Shown: positions 1 to 5,858, numbered from the stretch's first letter. The stretch: DNA of 8,361 bases from Chloroflexota bacterium (GCA_016191985.1 JACPVB010000263.1:1-8361); one strand, 5' to 3'. A program made the numbers and translations. The notes: generated by a model from the letters alone, not told the origin.

Positions 1-8
1 ATAGACAT
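1..8 (-). CDS. 5' end of a leftward gene, cut by the window edge
   Basis: On the minus strand an ATG at 8-6 follows AAGGAGAGAG (24-15) with a six-base gap, an excellent Shine-Dalgarno site. Only Met-Ser and two bases of the next codon are visible, so the product cannot be identified. The two abutting palindromes at 57-88, about 50 bases upstream of this start, resemble TetR-family operators. TetR regulators often repress their own promoter, so an autoregulated TetR-type regulator is a reasonable guess, but it rests on the operator alone. The gene diverges from the membrane-protein gene at 296. Confidence 0.6.
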
Positions 9-56
9 GGTAACCTCTCTCCTTAAATTAGCTCGTCAGTTAGGCAAATGCCTGTG

Positions 57-88
57 TTAGACCAATGTCTAATTAGATAATAGTCTAA
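57..88. promoter_or_regulatory. Two abutting 16-bp palindromic operators
   Basis: Site 1 (57-72) reads TTAGACCAATGTCTAA, a perfect 6-bp inverted repeat around four bases. Site 2 (73-88) reads TTAGATAATAGTCTAA, the same plan with one arm mismatch. They abut with a 16-bp period, and the outer arms TGTTAGAC (55-62) and GTCTAACA (83-90) also pair perfectly. Sites of this size and symmetry are typical for TetR-family dimers; two adjacent sites suggest binding by two dimers. They lie between the leftward start at 8 and the rightward -10 at 128, so one protein could control both directions. Confidence 0.6.
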
Positions 89-125
89 CAGGGGACGTTT
101 GTCAAGAGGCAAATTTCCTTTTGGC

Positions 126-133
126 TGTATAAT
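126..133 (+). promoter_or_regulatory. -10 promoter element for the 296-1117 gene
   Basis: TGTATAAT contains a perfect TATAAT at 128-133. No good -35 hexamer lies 16-18 bases upstream; TTGTCA at 99-104 is 23 bases away. Transcription would start near 140, giving a leader of about 155 bases that contains the repeat at 151-231. The same TGTATAATTT string recurs at 6809 and 8249, each upstream of a rightward gene. Confidence 0.45.
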
Positions 134-150
134 TTTCAGGTGATGTAAGT

Positions 151-231
151 GCGGATCACGCGAGTTCTCGCGAATTGGTTTTAAAAATCTGTGCAAATTC
201 GCGGCAAAAGGGTTTTGTAAATTCCTGTTTC
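151..231 (+). repeat. Dispersed intergenic repeat, copy A
   Basis: This is nearly the same sequence as 1156-1231 in the same orientation, with shared blocks GCGGATCACGCG, CGAATTGGTTT, AATTCGCGGCAAAA and GGTTTTGTAAAT. Copy A has about ten extra bases (AGTTCTCGCG) after the first block. It contains an inverted repeat CGCGAATT (169-176) / AATTCGCG (196-203) with a 19-base loop. It lies in the predicted 5' leader of the next gene. It is probably a dispersed genomic repeat, not a functional leader, since the second copy lies downstream of the same gene. Confidence 0.7.
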
Positions 232-295
232 TTAAGAGGGCGTGCGTTGCCCGAAGAATCCCTTATTGTCAAAGACCTGTTGGAAGGATAAAAAA

Positions 296-1117
296 ATGGT
301 GCGTAAAATCTTAATCAACATCTTGATTGTCATCAGTTCACTCTTGCTGGTTTTGAGCGCAGCGGGGATTGTTTTAGCCTGGGTCTACAACGAGCCGCTT
401 ACAAACGAAGCAACTTCCCGTTTGCAGGAAGCAGATGTGCAATTGGTGCAAATTCAGACCGATTTGCAAAACGCCAAAACGGAAGTGGAACGCGCCCTGC
501 GCATCATTCAGTCCGCCGAAGATGCGCTCGCGTCACTTACGCAGCAGACCACGGATGCGAATCAATTGCTGGAGGATGTCAACAGCACGCTGGACGATCA
601 ACTGATCCCCGGTTTGGCGACCACGCGCACCAGCATTACCGAAGTCCGCGGCACGCTGGAAGATCTACGCACCGCGCTGGGGCAGATCAACTCGCTGCCG
701 TTCGTGAACATAAGCATCCCCGGCGATGAATTGCTGGTGAGCATTATCGGCCAGATGGATCAGCTCGACAGCGGCATCGCCGATGTGCAGGACCTGGCAC
801 AGCGTGCCTCCACTTTTATCAGCGATACATCTTATTTATTGGGCGGGGATTTCAACGAGACGAAGCGGCAGCTCGAAGACCTTTTGCTTGTCCTCAACGA
901 ATATGACGGAAAAGCCGCAGACTGGCGCGAACAAATCGCGATGCTAATCGAGTCCGCGCCGCGTTGGATTGACAACGCCTCTCTCTCCCTGACGGTTGGT
1001 CTGCTCTGGTTTGGATTCTCTCAGTTTGGGCTGATCCTGCACGGGCTAGGCATGAAGCGGGGAATTAATCCACTGGATGTACTGCGGGAGACGTTTAAGA
1101 AGTCAGCCGTAGATTGA
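296..1117 (+). CDS. Two-pass membrane protein with long coiled-coil-like middle
   Basis: A 273-residue protein of unknown function. The ATG at 296 is preferred over the upstream in-frame GTG at 242 because GGAAGGA (282-288) sits seven bases before it and the N-terminus then begins as a membrane helix (about residues 5-30, VRKILINILIVISS onwards). Residues of about 35-220 are hydrophilic and heptad-like, rich in Gln, Glu, Asp, Leu and Thr, with no Cys, suggesting extended coiled coils outside the membrane. A second helix follows at about 229-251 and a short basic tail ends the protein. This layout recalls sensor or methyl-accepting proteins, but no HAMP, signalling or catalytic domain is present, so it may be a structural or envelope-spacing protein. 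The gene stands alone between two copies of one repeat. Confidence 0.85.
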   Translation: MVRKILINILIVISSLLLVLSAAGIVLAWVYNEPLTNEATSRLQEADVQLVQIQTDLQNAKTEVERALRIIQSAEDALASLTQQTTDANQLLEDVNSTLDDQLIPGLATTRTSITEVRGTLEDLRTALGQINSLPFVNISIPGDELLVSIIGQMDQLDSGIADVQDLAQRASTFISDTSYLLGGDFNETKRQLEDLLLVLNEYDGKAADWREQIAMLIESAPRWIDNASLSLTVGLLWFGFSQFGLILHGLGMKRGINPLDVLRETFKKSAVD

Positions 1118-1155
1118 TATCATCCTTCCAAGCAAAAGAAACAAAAGCTTTAGCC

Positions 1156-1231
1156 GCGGATCACGCGAATTGGTTTAAAAAAATCCGTGTGAATTCGCGG
1201 CAAAAAGGTTTTGTAAATCCTTGTTTTTTTA
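1156..1231 (+). repeat. Dispersed intergenic repeat, copy B
   Basis: Second copy of the 151-231 repeat, without the ten-base insert. CGCGAATT (1164-1171) pairs with AATTCGCG (1192-1199). It starts about 40 bases after the stop of the membrane-protein gene, and a T-run follows at 1223-1230, so it could help end transcription, though the hairpin and T-run are not adjacent. The two copies bracket the gene as direct repeats. Confidence 0.7.
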
Positions 1232-1306
1232 GAACCTGAATCTATCCCTCGAACATAGAGATCCTTCGGCCGCGAAAAAACATACTCCCTCAGGATGAAA
1301 AAGTGC

Positions 1307-2674
1307 TCAAGCGTATGCCCCGGACCAGGTCTCGAAGCGGCGGCCATCGTGTTCTTTGGGTGTGTAAAACGTGAGATAGGTTAGCGCCTGGTATGGCACA
1401 AATTTTTGTTCCTTTGGGTTTTGAATCGCAAGGTCGTAATACGAATGCCAGGTACCGGCGTTGAAATAGACCTGGCTTTCGGGTTCAGGCAAGTTCACAT
1501 TCATTCCCAACGGCACAACTTCATAATAATGGGTATGTCCATAAATAATGTGCTGGGCTTTGCCGCTCAGGAACGCAGGCTCTTTCAGCGCATGGCTGGC
1601 AAAGGAATGTTTGTTGTTCCACATTTTTTTGCGCACCCAGATGACCACGTCATTGATGGTGGCGAACGAGGCGCGCCCCGAAATTTTGACGATCAATTCC
1701 ATCGCATCCACCATGTCGAAGCGGAAGGATTTGTCGGCTTCGCGTACAAAATTCATTTGCAGGAACTCGTCCGCGATCTCATCCCACACGCTTTTTAATT
1801 CATCTTCAATTGGATGCGCGCCGGCATAATGCTTGATCTGCCCGCTGATCCAAAGCGGAGCCGCCAGCACCGGGCGGATGTTGGCAATCTTGCGCAGGCT
1901 GTCGATAATTCCAGATGGCAATAAATCGCCATACCTCTTTTGCACTTCAACAGGGAAGCGATTGCACACGTCCATGGTGAAGGCGTCGCCGACGGTGCCA
2001 AAGTTACGGCCCCTCTCGCGGTTGAAGTTGAATTTATCGTACACATCCCCATGCCGGGCGAGGACTTTATGCCGCTCGAACAAATCCTTCAGCATGGGGG
2101 ATTCGTCCGCATCATACGGGAACGGGGAAACTGGGTTGCACAACCCCATCTTTTCAATAATCTCGAGGCGGATTTTGTCAAAGGACTCGCCTTCGAGATG
2201 GTAGTACCAGTCGTGATTGCCCACCATGTAATGAATGCGGACCTTGAGCGGAATCAGTTCCGCGCTTTGGAAATCGGGTTCACCTTTGCTGTTGGCGGGC
2301 GCAAGTTGGATCACTTCTCCGCTGGCAAGGCGGCGCAGGGTTTGCATGGCTTCTTCGTTATATTCAAGAATTGCGTTGGTGACTTCGAGTAGTTTGGGCG
2401 CGTACCTGGGATCGGTTGGGTCACTCCAGGGACGGATGGAGCTGGTGTCGCTCGAAGATGTATCCAGCCAGCGGGCGGAGTGAAGCGGGTCGAGGATGTC
2501 GCCCATCAGCAAAACGTCGAGGCTGTCAATCGGACGATATCCGCCGTCCCTGCGCCAGGAGGCGAAGCGGGCGGTTTCCGTCAGGCGTTTGGCAAAGAGT
2601 CGAAATGCGCTGGGTGAGATCGAATCTGCCGTTGTTCCGTCTCCGAGATGAAGGTCACTGATGATGACGAGCAT
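1307..2674 (-). CDS. Calcineurin-like metallophosphoesterase
   Basis: A 455-residue protein of the calcineurin-like phosphoesterase superfamily, which uses two metal ions to hydrolyse phosphomonoesters or phosphodiesters. The metal-site motifs occur in order: Asp-Leu-His at residues 7-9 (SDLHLGDG), Gly-Asp at 58-59 with Asp62, Gly-Asn-His-Asp at 152-155, His208 in ARHGD, and Gly-His-Thr-His at 379-382. The set is complete, so the enzyme should be active. It is longer than a minimal domain because of large inserts between GNHD and GHTH, notably an alpha-helical stretch around 230-370. There is no signal peptide or membrane helix, so it should be cytoplasmic. The ATG at 2674 is supported by the motif beginning at residue 3, although the Shine-Dalgarno site (AGGA, about 12 bases upstream) is weak. 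The substrate cannot be told from sequence. It diverges from the LuxR-type gene. Confidence 0.93.
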   Translation of the reverse strand: MLVIISDLHLGDGTTADSISPSAFRLFAKRLTETARFASWRRDGGYRPIDSLDVLLMGDILDPLHSARWLDTSSSDTSSIRPWSDPTDPRYAPKLLEVTNAILEYNEEAMQTLRRLASGEVIQLAPANSKGEPDFQSAELIPLKVRIHYMVGNHDWYYHLEGESFDKIRLEIIEKMGLCNPVSPFPYDADESPMLKDLFERHKVLARHGDVYDKFNFNRERGRNFGTVGDAFTMDVCNRFPVEVQKRYGDLLPSGIIDSLRKIANIRPVLAAPLWISGQIKHYAGAHPIEDELKSVWDEIADEFLQMNFVREADKSFRFDMVDAMELIVKISGRASFATINDVVIWVRKKMWNNKHSFASHALKEPAFLSGKAQHIIYGHTHYYEVVPLGMNVNLPEPESQVYFNAGTWHSYYDLAIQNPKEQKFVPYQALTYLTFYTPKEHDGRRFETWSGAYA

Positions 2675-2713
2675 GAGTTATTATTCCTGATGAACAAAAT
2701 AGGGTGCGCGCAA

Positions 2714-2719
2714 ATTATA
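2714..2719 (-). promoter_or_regulatory. -10 element of the metallophosphoesterase promoter
   Basis: The minus strand reads CTATAATTTG here, with a perfect TATAAT at 2719-2714, about 40 bases before the start codon. No good -35 is seen 17 bases upstream. The 11-bp direct repeat GTATGAATATC (2720-2730) directly abuts it. If the proposed insertion at 2731-2949 is real, the native -35 region of this promoter was displaced. Confidence 0.45.
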
Positions 2720-2761
2720 GTATGAATATCAGCAATTCTTATTATCAGTAGATTACGAAAA

Positions 2762-2814
2762 CGTAGTAACGACTTTAGTCGTTCGGGCAAAAAGCGACTA
2801 AAGTCGCCACTACG
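2762..2814. repeat. Long hairpin with CGACTTTAGTCG / CGACTAAAGTCG arms
   Basis: CGTAGT (2762-2767) plus CGACTTTAGTCG (2770-2781) pair with CGACTAAAGTCG (2795-2806) plus ACTACG (2809-2814). Eighteen of twenty positions pair around a 13-base loop, the exception being a two-base AA/CC mismatch. Each 12-base arm is itself nearly palindromic. It looks like a genome-wide palindromic repeat unit, not a terminator, as no T-run follows. Confidence 0.8.
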
Positions 2815-2842
2815 AAACTCTTTCGTGAAGTACTGATTATGT

Positions 2843-2928
2843 TGTTGCGAGGAGGACACTTGCGACGAAGCAATCCCCTACAATGAGGAGACTGCTTCGG
2901 CTAAAACCAGGAGCGCCCCGCAGCGACA
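2843..2928. repeat. Second REP-like hairpin repeat
   Basis: GAAGCAATCCCCT (2867-2879) pairs with AGGAGACTGCTTC (2886-2898) at 11 Watson-Crick positions of 13, the other two being wobble or mismatch, with a six-base loop. Weaker outer symmetry joins TTGCGAGGAGG (2845-2855) with GCGCCCCGCAGC (2912-2923). Similar GAAGCAAT...ATTGCTTC elements are widespread non-coding repeats in several bacterial phyla, from memory and not checked here. Confidence 0.65.
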
Positions 2929-2967
2929 TTATCCTTACTGAGAATTTCTGTATGAATATCTGGCGGC

Positions 2968-2996
2968 TTGACTTAGAATTTTTGTTCTAATATAAT
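2968..2996 (+). promoter_or_regulatory. Near-consensus sigma-70 promoter of the LuxR-type gene
   Basis: TTGACT (2968-2973), a 17-base spacer and TATAAT (2991-2996) form the best promoter in the window. Seven bases after the -10 lies the A of an ATG at 3004, which is where transcription should start. The message would therefore be leaderless, with no room for a ribosome binding site. Confidence 0.8.
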
Positions 2997-3003
2997 GCTT
3001 CCC

Positions 3004-3432
3004 ATGTTCCTGCTGCCCCGCCGTCTCAGGCAATTGTTGGAAACGAAAAAGGGAGATGATGAACCGCGCATTTTTCTCCAAGATGAGGAGATCATCTCGC
3101 TTGTCAGAAAAGTTGCCAAACAGCAGGGTCGTTCGGAGGAGGAAATCATCACGGATTTTACAAAAGCAGGCTGGGATCAACTTCAAGAGAAAACCGAGAT
3201 GGTGGAACGTTGGGGTTCGCTCTCGCGCCGCGAACAGCAGGTTGTCGCTTTGATCTGCCTCGGTTACAGAAATTACCAGATCGCTGAAATTCTGGTGATC
3301 GCACCTGAAACGGTAAAGACTCATTTGCAAAATATATTCGCCAAATTCAATTTACGCAGCAGTAAAGAATTGCGGCTCGTGTTAAAGGATTGGAACTTTG
3401 CCGAGTGGTGGGAGCAAAACCAGCAGGCCTAG
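3004..3432 (+). CDS. LuxR/GerE-type transcriptional regulator
   Basis: A 142-residue DNA-binding regulator. Residues 72-130 form a LuxR C-terminal helix-turn-helix: SLSRREQQVVALICLGYRN, then IAEILVIAPETVKTHLQNIF and a final FNLRSSKEL helix. The N-terminal 60 residues lack a receiver or autoinducer domain. They contain short predicted helices (DEEIISLVRKVAKQQGRSEEEIITDF) that resemble the helical part of a ribbon-helix-helix or dimerisation unit. An upstream in-frame ATG at 2995 overlaps the -10 hexamer and cannot be on the transcript, so ATG 3004, exactly at the predicted transcription start, is chosen; this implies leaderless translation. A terminator follows at 3483. The TIR gene lies 158 bases downstream on the same strand, so co-expression by readthrough is possible. 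Target genes are unknown. Confidence 0.9.
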   Translation: MFLLPRRLRQLLETKKGDDEPRIFLQDEEIISLVRKVAKQQGRSEEEIITDFTKAGWDQLQEKTEMVERWGSLSRREQQVVALICLGYRNYQIAEILVIAPETVKTHLQNIFAKFNLRSSKELRLVLKDWNFAEWWEQNQQA

Positions 3433-3482
3433 CGGCCCGCTCTGTTCCATGACTATATTTGGGTCAACCAACGGTCTACCCC

Positions 3483-3523
3483 AACAATCCCCCGACGAAT
3501 CCCCCGCTGGGGGATTGTTCTTT
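3483..3523 (+). terminator. Intrinsic terminator with two alternative stems
   Basis: GGGGGATTGTT (3509-3519) can pair with AACAATCCCCC (3483-3493) as a perfect 11-bp stem with a 15-base loop. Its first eight bases can instead pair with AATCCCCC (3498-3505) across a three-base loop. The stem runs into GTTCTTT. Both forms sit about 50 bases after the LuxR-type stop codon. The competing arms share the direct repeat AATCCCCCG. It should end the LuxR message and reduce readthrough into the TIR gene. Confidence 0.75.
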
Positions 3524-3590
3524 AAATGTTTCCGAGCTATTTTGGAAAACTGTGTGCCCATACCGTGGTTTGATTTTTGAGGAATTGCGA

Positions 3591-4016
3591 ATGATAGTAC
3601 CGAGACGACAGCTCAATATATTTCTTATCCATACCCATATCGACAGGAAGGCCGTCCATGACCTGTATGCCCGCCTTATGAAGGATGGATTTAAACCCTG
3701 GCTGGATGTGGAAAAATTATTACCCGGCCAGGATTGGAAACACGAGATTCATAGGATGATCCTTATGAGCGATATTGTCATTGTTTGCCTGTCAAAGCGG
3801 TTTATTCGGCATAACGGATATTGCCAGGAGGAATTGAGAATCGCATTAAAAAAGGCAGATTTGCTCCCCGATGGAGAAACCTTCATGATTCCGATCCGCC
3901 TGGAAAAATGTGAGCCGCCTGAACCCTTGCGCCGCTGGCAGCGTGTGGATTTGTTTGAGGCGGATGGGTATAAAAAGCTCATCCAATCTCTGCGGAAATA
4001 TGTCGAAGCGGTTTAA
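3591..4016 (+). CDS. Stand-alone TIR-domain protein
   Basis: A 141-residue protein that is nearly all one TIR domain. Bacterial TIR domains are often NAD+-cleaving enzymes or signalling adaptors, some in antiphage defence. Residues 9-14 (NIFLIH) form the first strand, where relatives usually have a Ser-Tyr pair after the strand. Then come the KPWLDVEKLLPGQDW segment (35-49), strand DIVIVCLS (61-68), and GYCQEEL (76-82), which matches the W/Y-C-x-x-E catalytic pattern with Glu81 as the likely NADase residue. The end has MIPIRLEKCEPPEPLRRWQ and DLFEADGYKKL. The ATG at 3591 is chosen because GAGGA (3579-3583) lies seven bases upstream; an in-frame ATG at 3459 would add 44 poorly structured residues read through the terminator. 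No clear promoter is seen. No SIR2, SLOG, STING or nuclease partner lies within the window, so assignment to a named defence system is not supported. Confidence 0.88.
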   Translation: MIVPRRQLNIFLIHTHIDRKAVHDLYARLMKDGFKPWLDVEKLLPGQDWKHEIHRMILMSDIVIVCLSKRFIRHNGYCQEELRIALKKADLLPDGETFMIPIRLEKCEPPEPLRRWQRVDLFEADGYKKLIQSLRKYVEAV

Positions 4017-4083
4017 AGAAGCCTTGCAGACATTATCGACTACAGGCCGTGTTGTGTGAAAAGGAATTTCCCGCCCAGGTCTT

Positions 4084-5544
4084 TTACGTAACCACAGTGG
4101 ATTTATGCTGGAGCAGGTTCAGGCCCGCAATGTAGAAATATCCAAGCATGTAGATGGTCATCCACGGCGCGACGCTCCAACCCAGCAGGGGTTCCAGAAT
4201 CACGATTGTCAGGAAGGCATAAATTCCCAGGGCGATCTCCAGCCAAACAATGGGGCTGATCGGCGGCAGGTAGGTGCGGTCAATTTTCTTCTGGTGTTTG
4301 TTCGCATTGGATAGATTCAGTTTCGGCGTCCGAATGAAAACGCCGCCTTTGCCGGTCAGGCCTTCCAACACGGCAATCGTTGTGCTAAGGGAGATGCCAA
4401 AGCCGGTGATGGTTAAAAGGGGCAGGAGTTTCAGTTTTTCAATTAACGAAGGTGTATGCGGCGCGGTTGCGGTTAGGTAAAGCAGAGGAGACCCAAGACC
4501 TGCCAGGATGGATATTGGAAAAATTTTAAAAGTTTCCGGGATCAACAAACCGACCGGCAGGGTCATCAGCAATAGAACAAGCATGAGCGGATGGACAAAA
4601 TACCCGGTCAGATGCAGGAATGCCATCAGGCGCACATTCCAGGGTAAGTCAGGTTGTTCAAAGACTTGCGGCAGAATTTTACGCACCACCTGGAAACTGC
4701 CCTTTGCCCAGCGGAACTGCTGTTTCTTGAATGCTTCCACCTGCGCTGGAATTTCTCCCTGTACAACTACATGTGGGTTATAACCGATTTTCCATCCACG
4801 CATTTGAGCGCGATAGCTTAGATCGAGATCCTCGGTCAGGGTATCCCATTGCCATCCGCCCGCATCTTCAATGCAGGCGCGACGCCACAAGCCAGCCGTG
4901 CCGTTAAAATTCAAGAAAAGGTCGTTCTGCGAGCGCGCGGTTTGCTCCACAAGAAAGTGACCGTCAATGGCCATTGCCTCTGCGCGGGTGAGGGAATTAT
5001 ATTTTCGGTTCATGTGTCCCCAGCGGGTTTGCAGGCATCCCAATTTATGGTTATTGAAAAGCGGGATTATCCTCTTTAACCAGTCGCGTTTTGGGACAAA
5101 ATCTGCATCGAAAATGCCTATGAATTCCCCAGACGCTTTACCGAGTCCTTCATGGAGCGCTCCGGCCTTGTACCCTACACGGTCGTCGCGATGGATCCAT
5201 TTGATGTTCACACCGTGGGATTTATATTGCTCCACCAGCCGGCGGGTCAACTCGGCGGTATCGTCCGTGGAGTCGTCCAACACTTGGATTTGCAGGCAAT
5301 TGGGGGGATAGTCCAACTGCGTGACCGCGGAGAGCAACCTTTCAATCGTATATTTTTCGTTGAAGATCGGAAGTTGGATGGTGACCATCGGCCACCTTTT
5401 TAAATGTTTTGGTTTCTTTGGCTTTGAAGGAGCTTCTGTTCTCAGGTATAGAATGGTAATGATCAGATTATGAATTCCATAAAAGGCCAGGAAAACAACC
5501 ACAAATAAATATAGGAATCCGATCAGGTAGGTAAAAACTTGCAT
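4084..5544 (-). CDS. Processive GT2 glycosyltransferase, cellulose/mannan synthase-like
   Basis: A 486-residue inner-membrane family 2 glycosyltransferase. One or two helices (about 7-33) precede a cytoplasmic catalytic domain with LDDSTDD (89-95), Asp-Ala-Asp at 146-148, Thr-Glu-Asp at 237-239 and Gln-Gln-Phe-Arg-Trp at 275-279. This D, DxD, TED, QxxRW set marks processive beta-glycan synthases such as cellulose and glucomannan synthases. C-terminal helices lie at about 305-334, 340-360, 371-395, 431-453 and 456-477. There is no PilZ domain, so direct c-di-GMP control is not indicated. The ATG at 5544 has AGAAGGA five bases upstream. It is likely to polymerise or transfer sugars for an exopolysaccharide or glycolipid from a nucleotide-sugar donor; the sugar cannot be read from sequence. 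It stands alone, converging on the TIR gene across 67 bases with no visible terminator. Confidence 0.93.
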   Translation of the reverse strand: MQVFTYLIGFLYLFVVVFLAFYGIHNLIITILYLRTEAPSKPKKPKHLKRWPMVTIQLPIFNEKYTIERLLSAVTQLDYPPNCLQIQVLDDSTDDTAELTRRLVEQYKSHGVNIKWIHRDDRVGYKAGALHEGLGKASGEFIGIFDADFVPKRDWLKRIIPLFNNHKLGCLQTRWGHMNRKYNSLTRAEAMAIDGHFLVEQTARSQNDLFLNFNGTAGLWRRACIEDAGGWQWDTLTEDLDLSYRAQMRGWKIGYNPHVVVQGEIPAQVEAFKKQQFRWAKGSFQVVRKILPQVFEQPDLPWNVRLMAFLHLTGYFVHPLMLVLLLMTLPVGLLIPETFKIFPISILAGLGSPLLYLTATAPHTPSLIEKLKLLPLLTITGFGISLSTTIAVLEGLTGKGGVFIRTPKLNLSNANKHQKKIDRTYLPPISPIVWLEIALGIYAFLTIVILEPLLGWSVAPWMTIYMLGYFYIAGLNLLQHKSTVVT

Positions 5545-5595
5545 TTTTTCCTTCTTTCGGAATTACAGGGGATTTTTAATTTCTTTCTATTATTA

Positions 5596-5688
5596 CAGCG
5601 CAAAGTCAGGCTCAAAGCCGCCGTCCCCGGCGGCGATTTGCGAGACAAGTCCTGCGCCGGGGACGGCGCAGGGAGAAACCTTGCGCTG
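5596..5688. repeat. 93-bp GC-rich nested palindromic element
   Basis: The ends CAGCGCAA (5596-5603) and TTGCGCTG (5681-5688) are a perfect 8-bp inverted repeat. Inside, GCCGTCCCCGGCG (5620-5632) and CGCCGGGGACGGC (5655-5667) pair perfectly over 13 bp. Each inner arm is also self-palindromic (GCCGCCG/CGGCGGC; CCTGCGCCG/CGGCGCAGG), so the element can form one long hairpin or two side-by-side ones, a BIME-like plan. It lies about 50 bases upstream of the leftward glycosyltransferase start and no coding frame runs through it. Confidence 0.75.
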
Positions 5689-5698
5689 GAATACTATT

Positions 5699-5742
5699 CA
5701 ACCCGGGCTTAATGGGAAATCACGACCATAACCTCCGGGTTG
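5699..5742. repeat. Inverted repeat CAACCCGG / CCGGGTTG
   Basis: A perfect 8-bp inverted repeat (5699-5706 and 5735-5742) with a 28-base loop, next to the nested palindrome. No T-run follows. It may be the edge of another repeat unit or chance. Confidence 0.4.
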
Positions 5743-5826
5743 GTAAACTTAAGTATTGCCATATTTTGTTAGAAGCGACTGATGGGGTGATTAGTGTTAA
5801 TTAAGCTCGACGCGCCAATAGATAAC

Positions 5827-5858
5827 AAAAAATATTTGTGTTGTCACAAATATTTTTT
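5827..5858 (-). terminator. AT-rich perfect hairpin, likely terminator of the 5922-6371 gene
   Basis: AAAAAATATTTGTG (5827-5840) and CACAAATATTTTTT (5845-5858) pair perfectly over 14 bp with a TTGT loop. On the minus strand it lies about 64 bases after the stop of the membrane-protein gene and ends in a T-run, as an intrinsic terminator would. The low GC content makes it weak and it is bidirectional by symmetry. An operator or a small mobile repeat end is the alternative. Confidence 0.5.

Larger units (their letters stand above)
2731..2949. mobile_element. Putative 219-bp non-autonomous insertion (MITE-like)
   Basis: The 11-mer GTATGAATATC occurs at 2720-2730 and again at 2950-2960 in the same orientation, as a target-site duplication would. 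Directly inside, the left end starts AGCAATTCT (2731-2739) and the complement of the right end starts AGAAATTCT (2949-2941), an 8-of-9 terminal inverted repeat. Both ends then carry CAGTA at slightly different offsets. The inside holds two hairpin repeats and no coding sequence. An 11-bp duplication is long but within the range reported for IS4-type transposases. The element would have split a compact divergent promoter region. The alternative is chance similarity around ordinary REP units. Confidence 0.4.

Noticed and set aside
242..295. GTG at 242 as start of the membrane-protein gene
   Set aside because: No ribosome binding site, and the extra 18 residues disturb an N-terminal membrane helix; ATG 296 has GGAAGGA at ideal spacing.
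1261..1296. ATCCT / AGGAT inverted repeat between the membrane-protein and metallophosphoesterase genes
   Set aside because: Only five paired bases and a 26-base loop; too weak for a terminator or repeat call.
1406..2661. Several plus-strand frames of 81-150 codons
   Set aside because: They lie opposite the metallophosphoesterase, whose complete metal-binding motifs show the minus strand is coding.
3459..3590. 44-residue N-terminal extension of the TIR protein
   Set aside because: It is translated through the terminator hairpin, is Pro/Asn-rich and unstructured, and lacks a ribosome binding site.
3591..4016. Thoeris or similar named TIR antiphage system
   Set aside because: No SIR2-, SLOG- or other effector gene is present in the window, so a named system cannot be supported.
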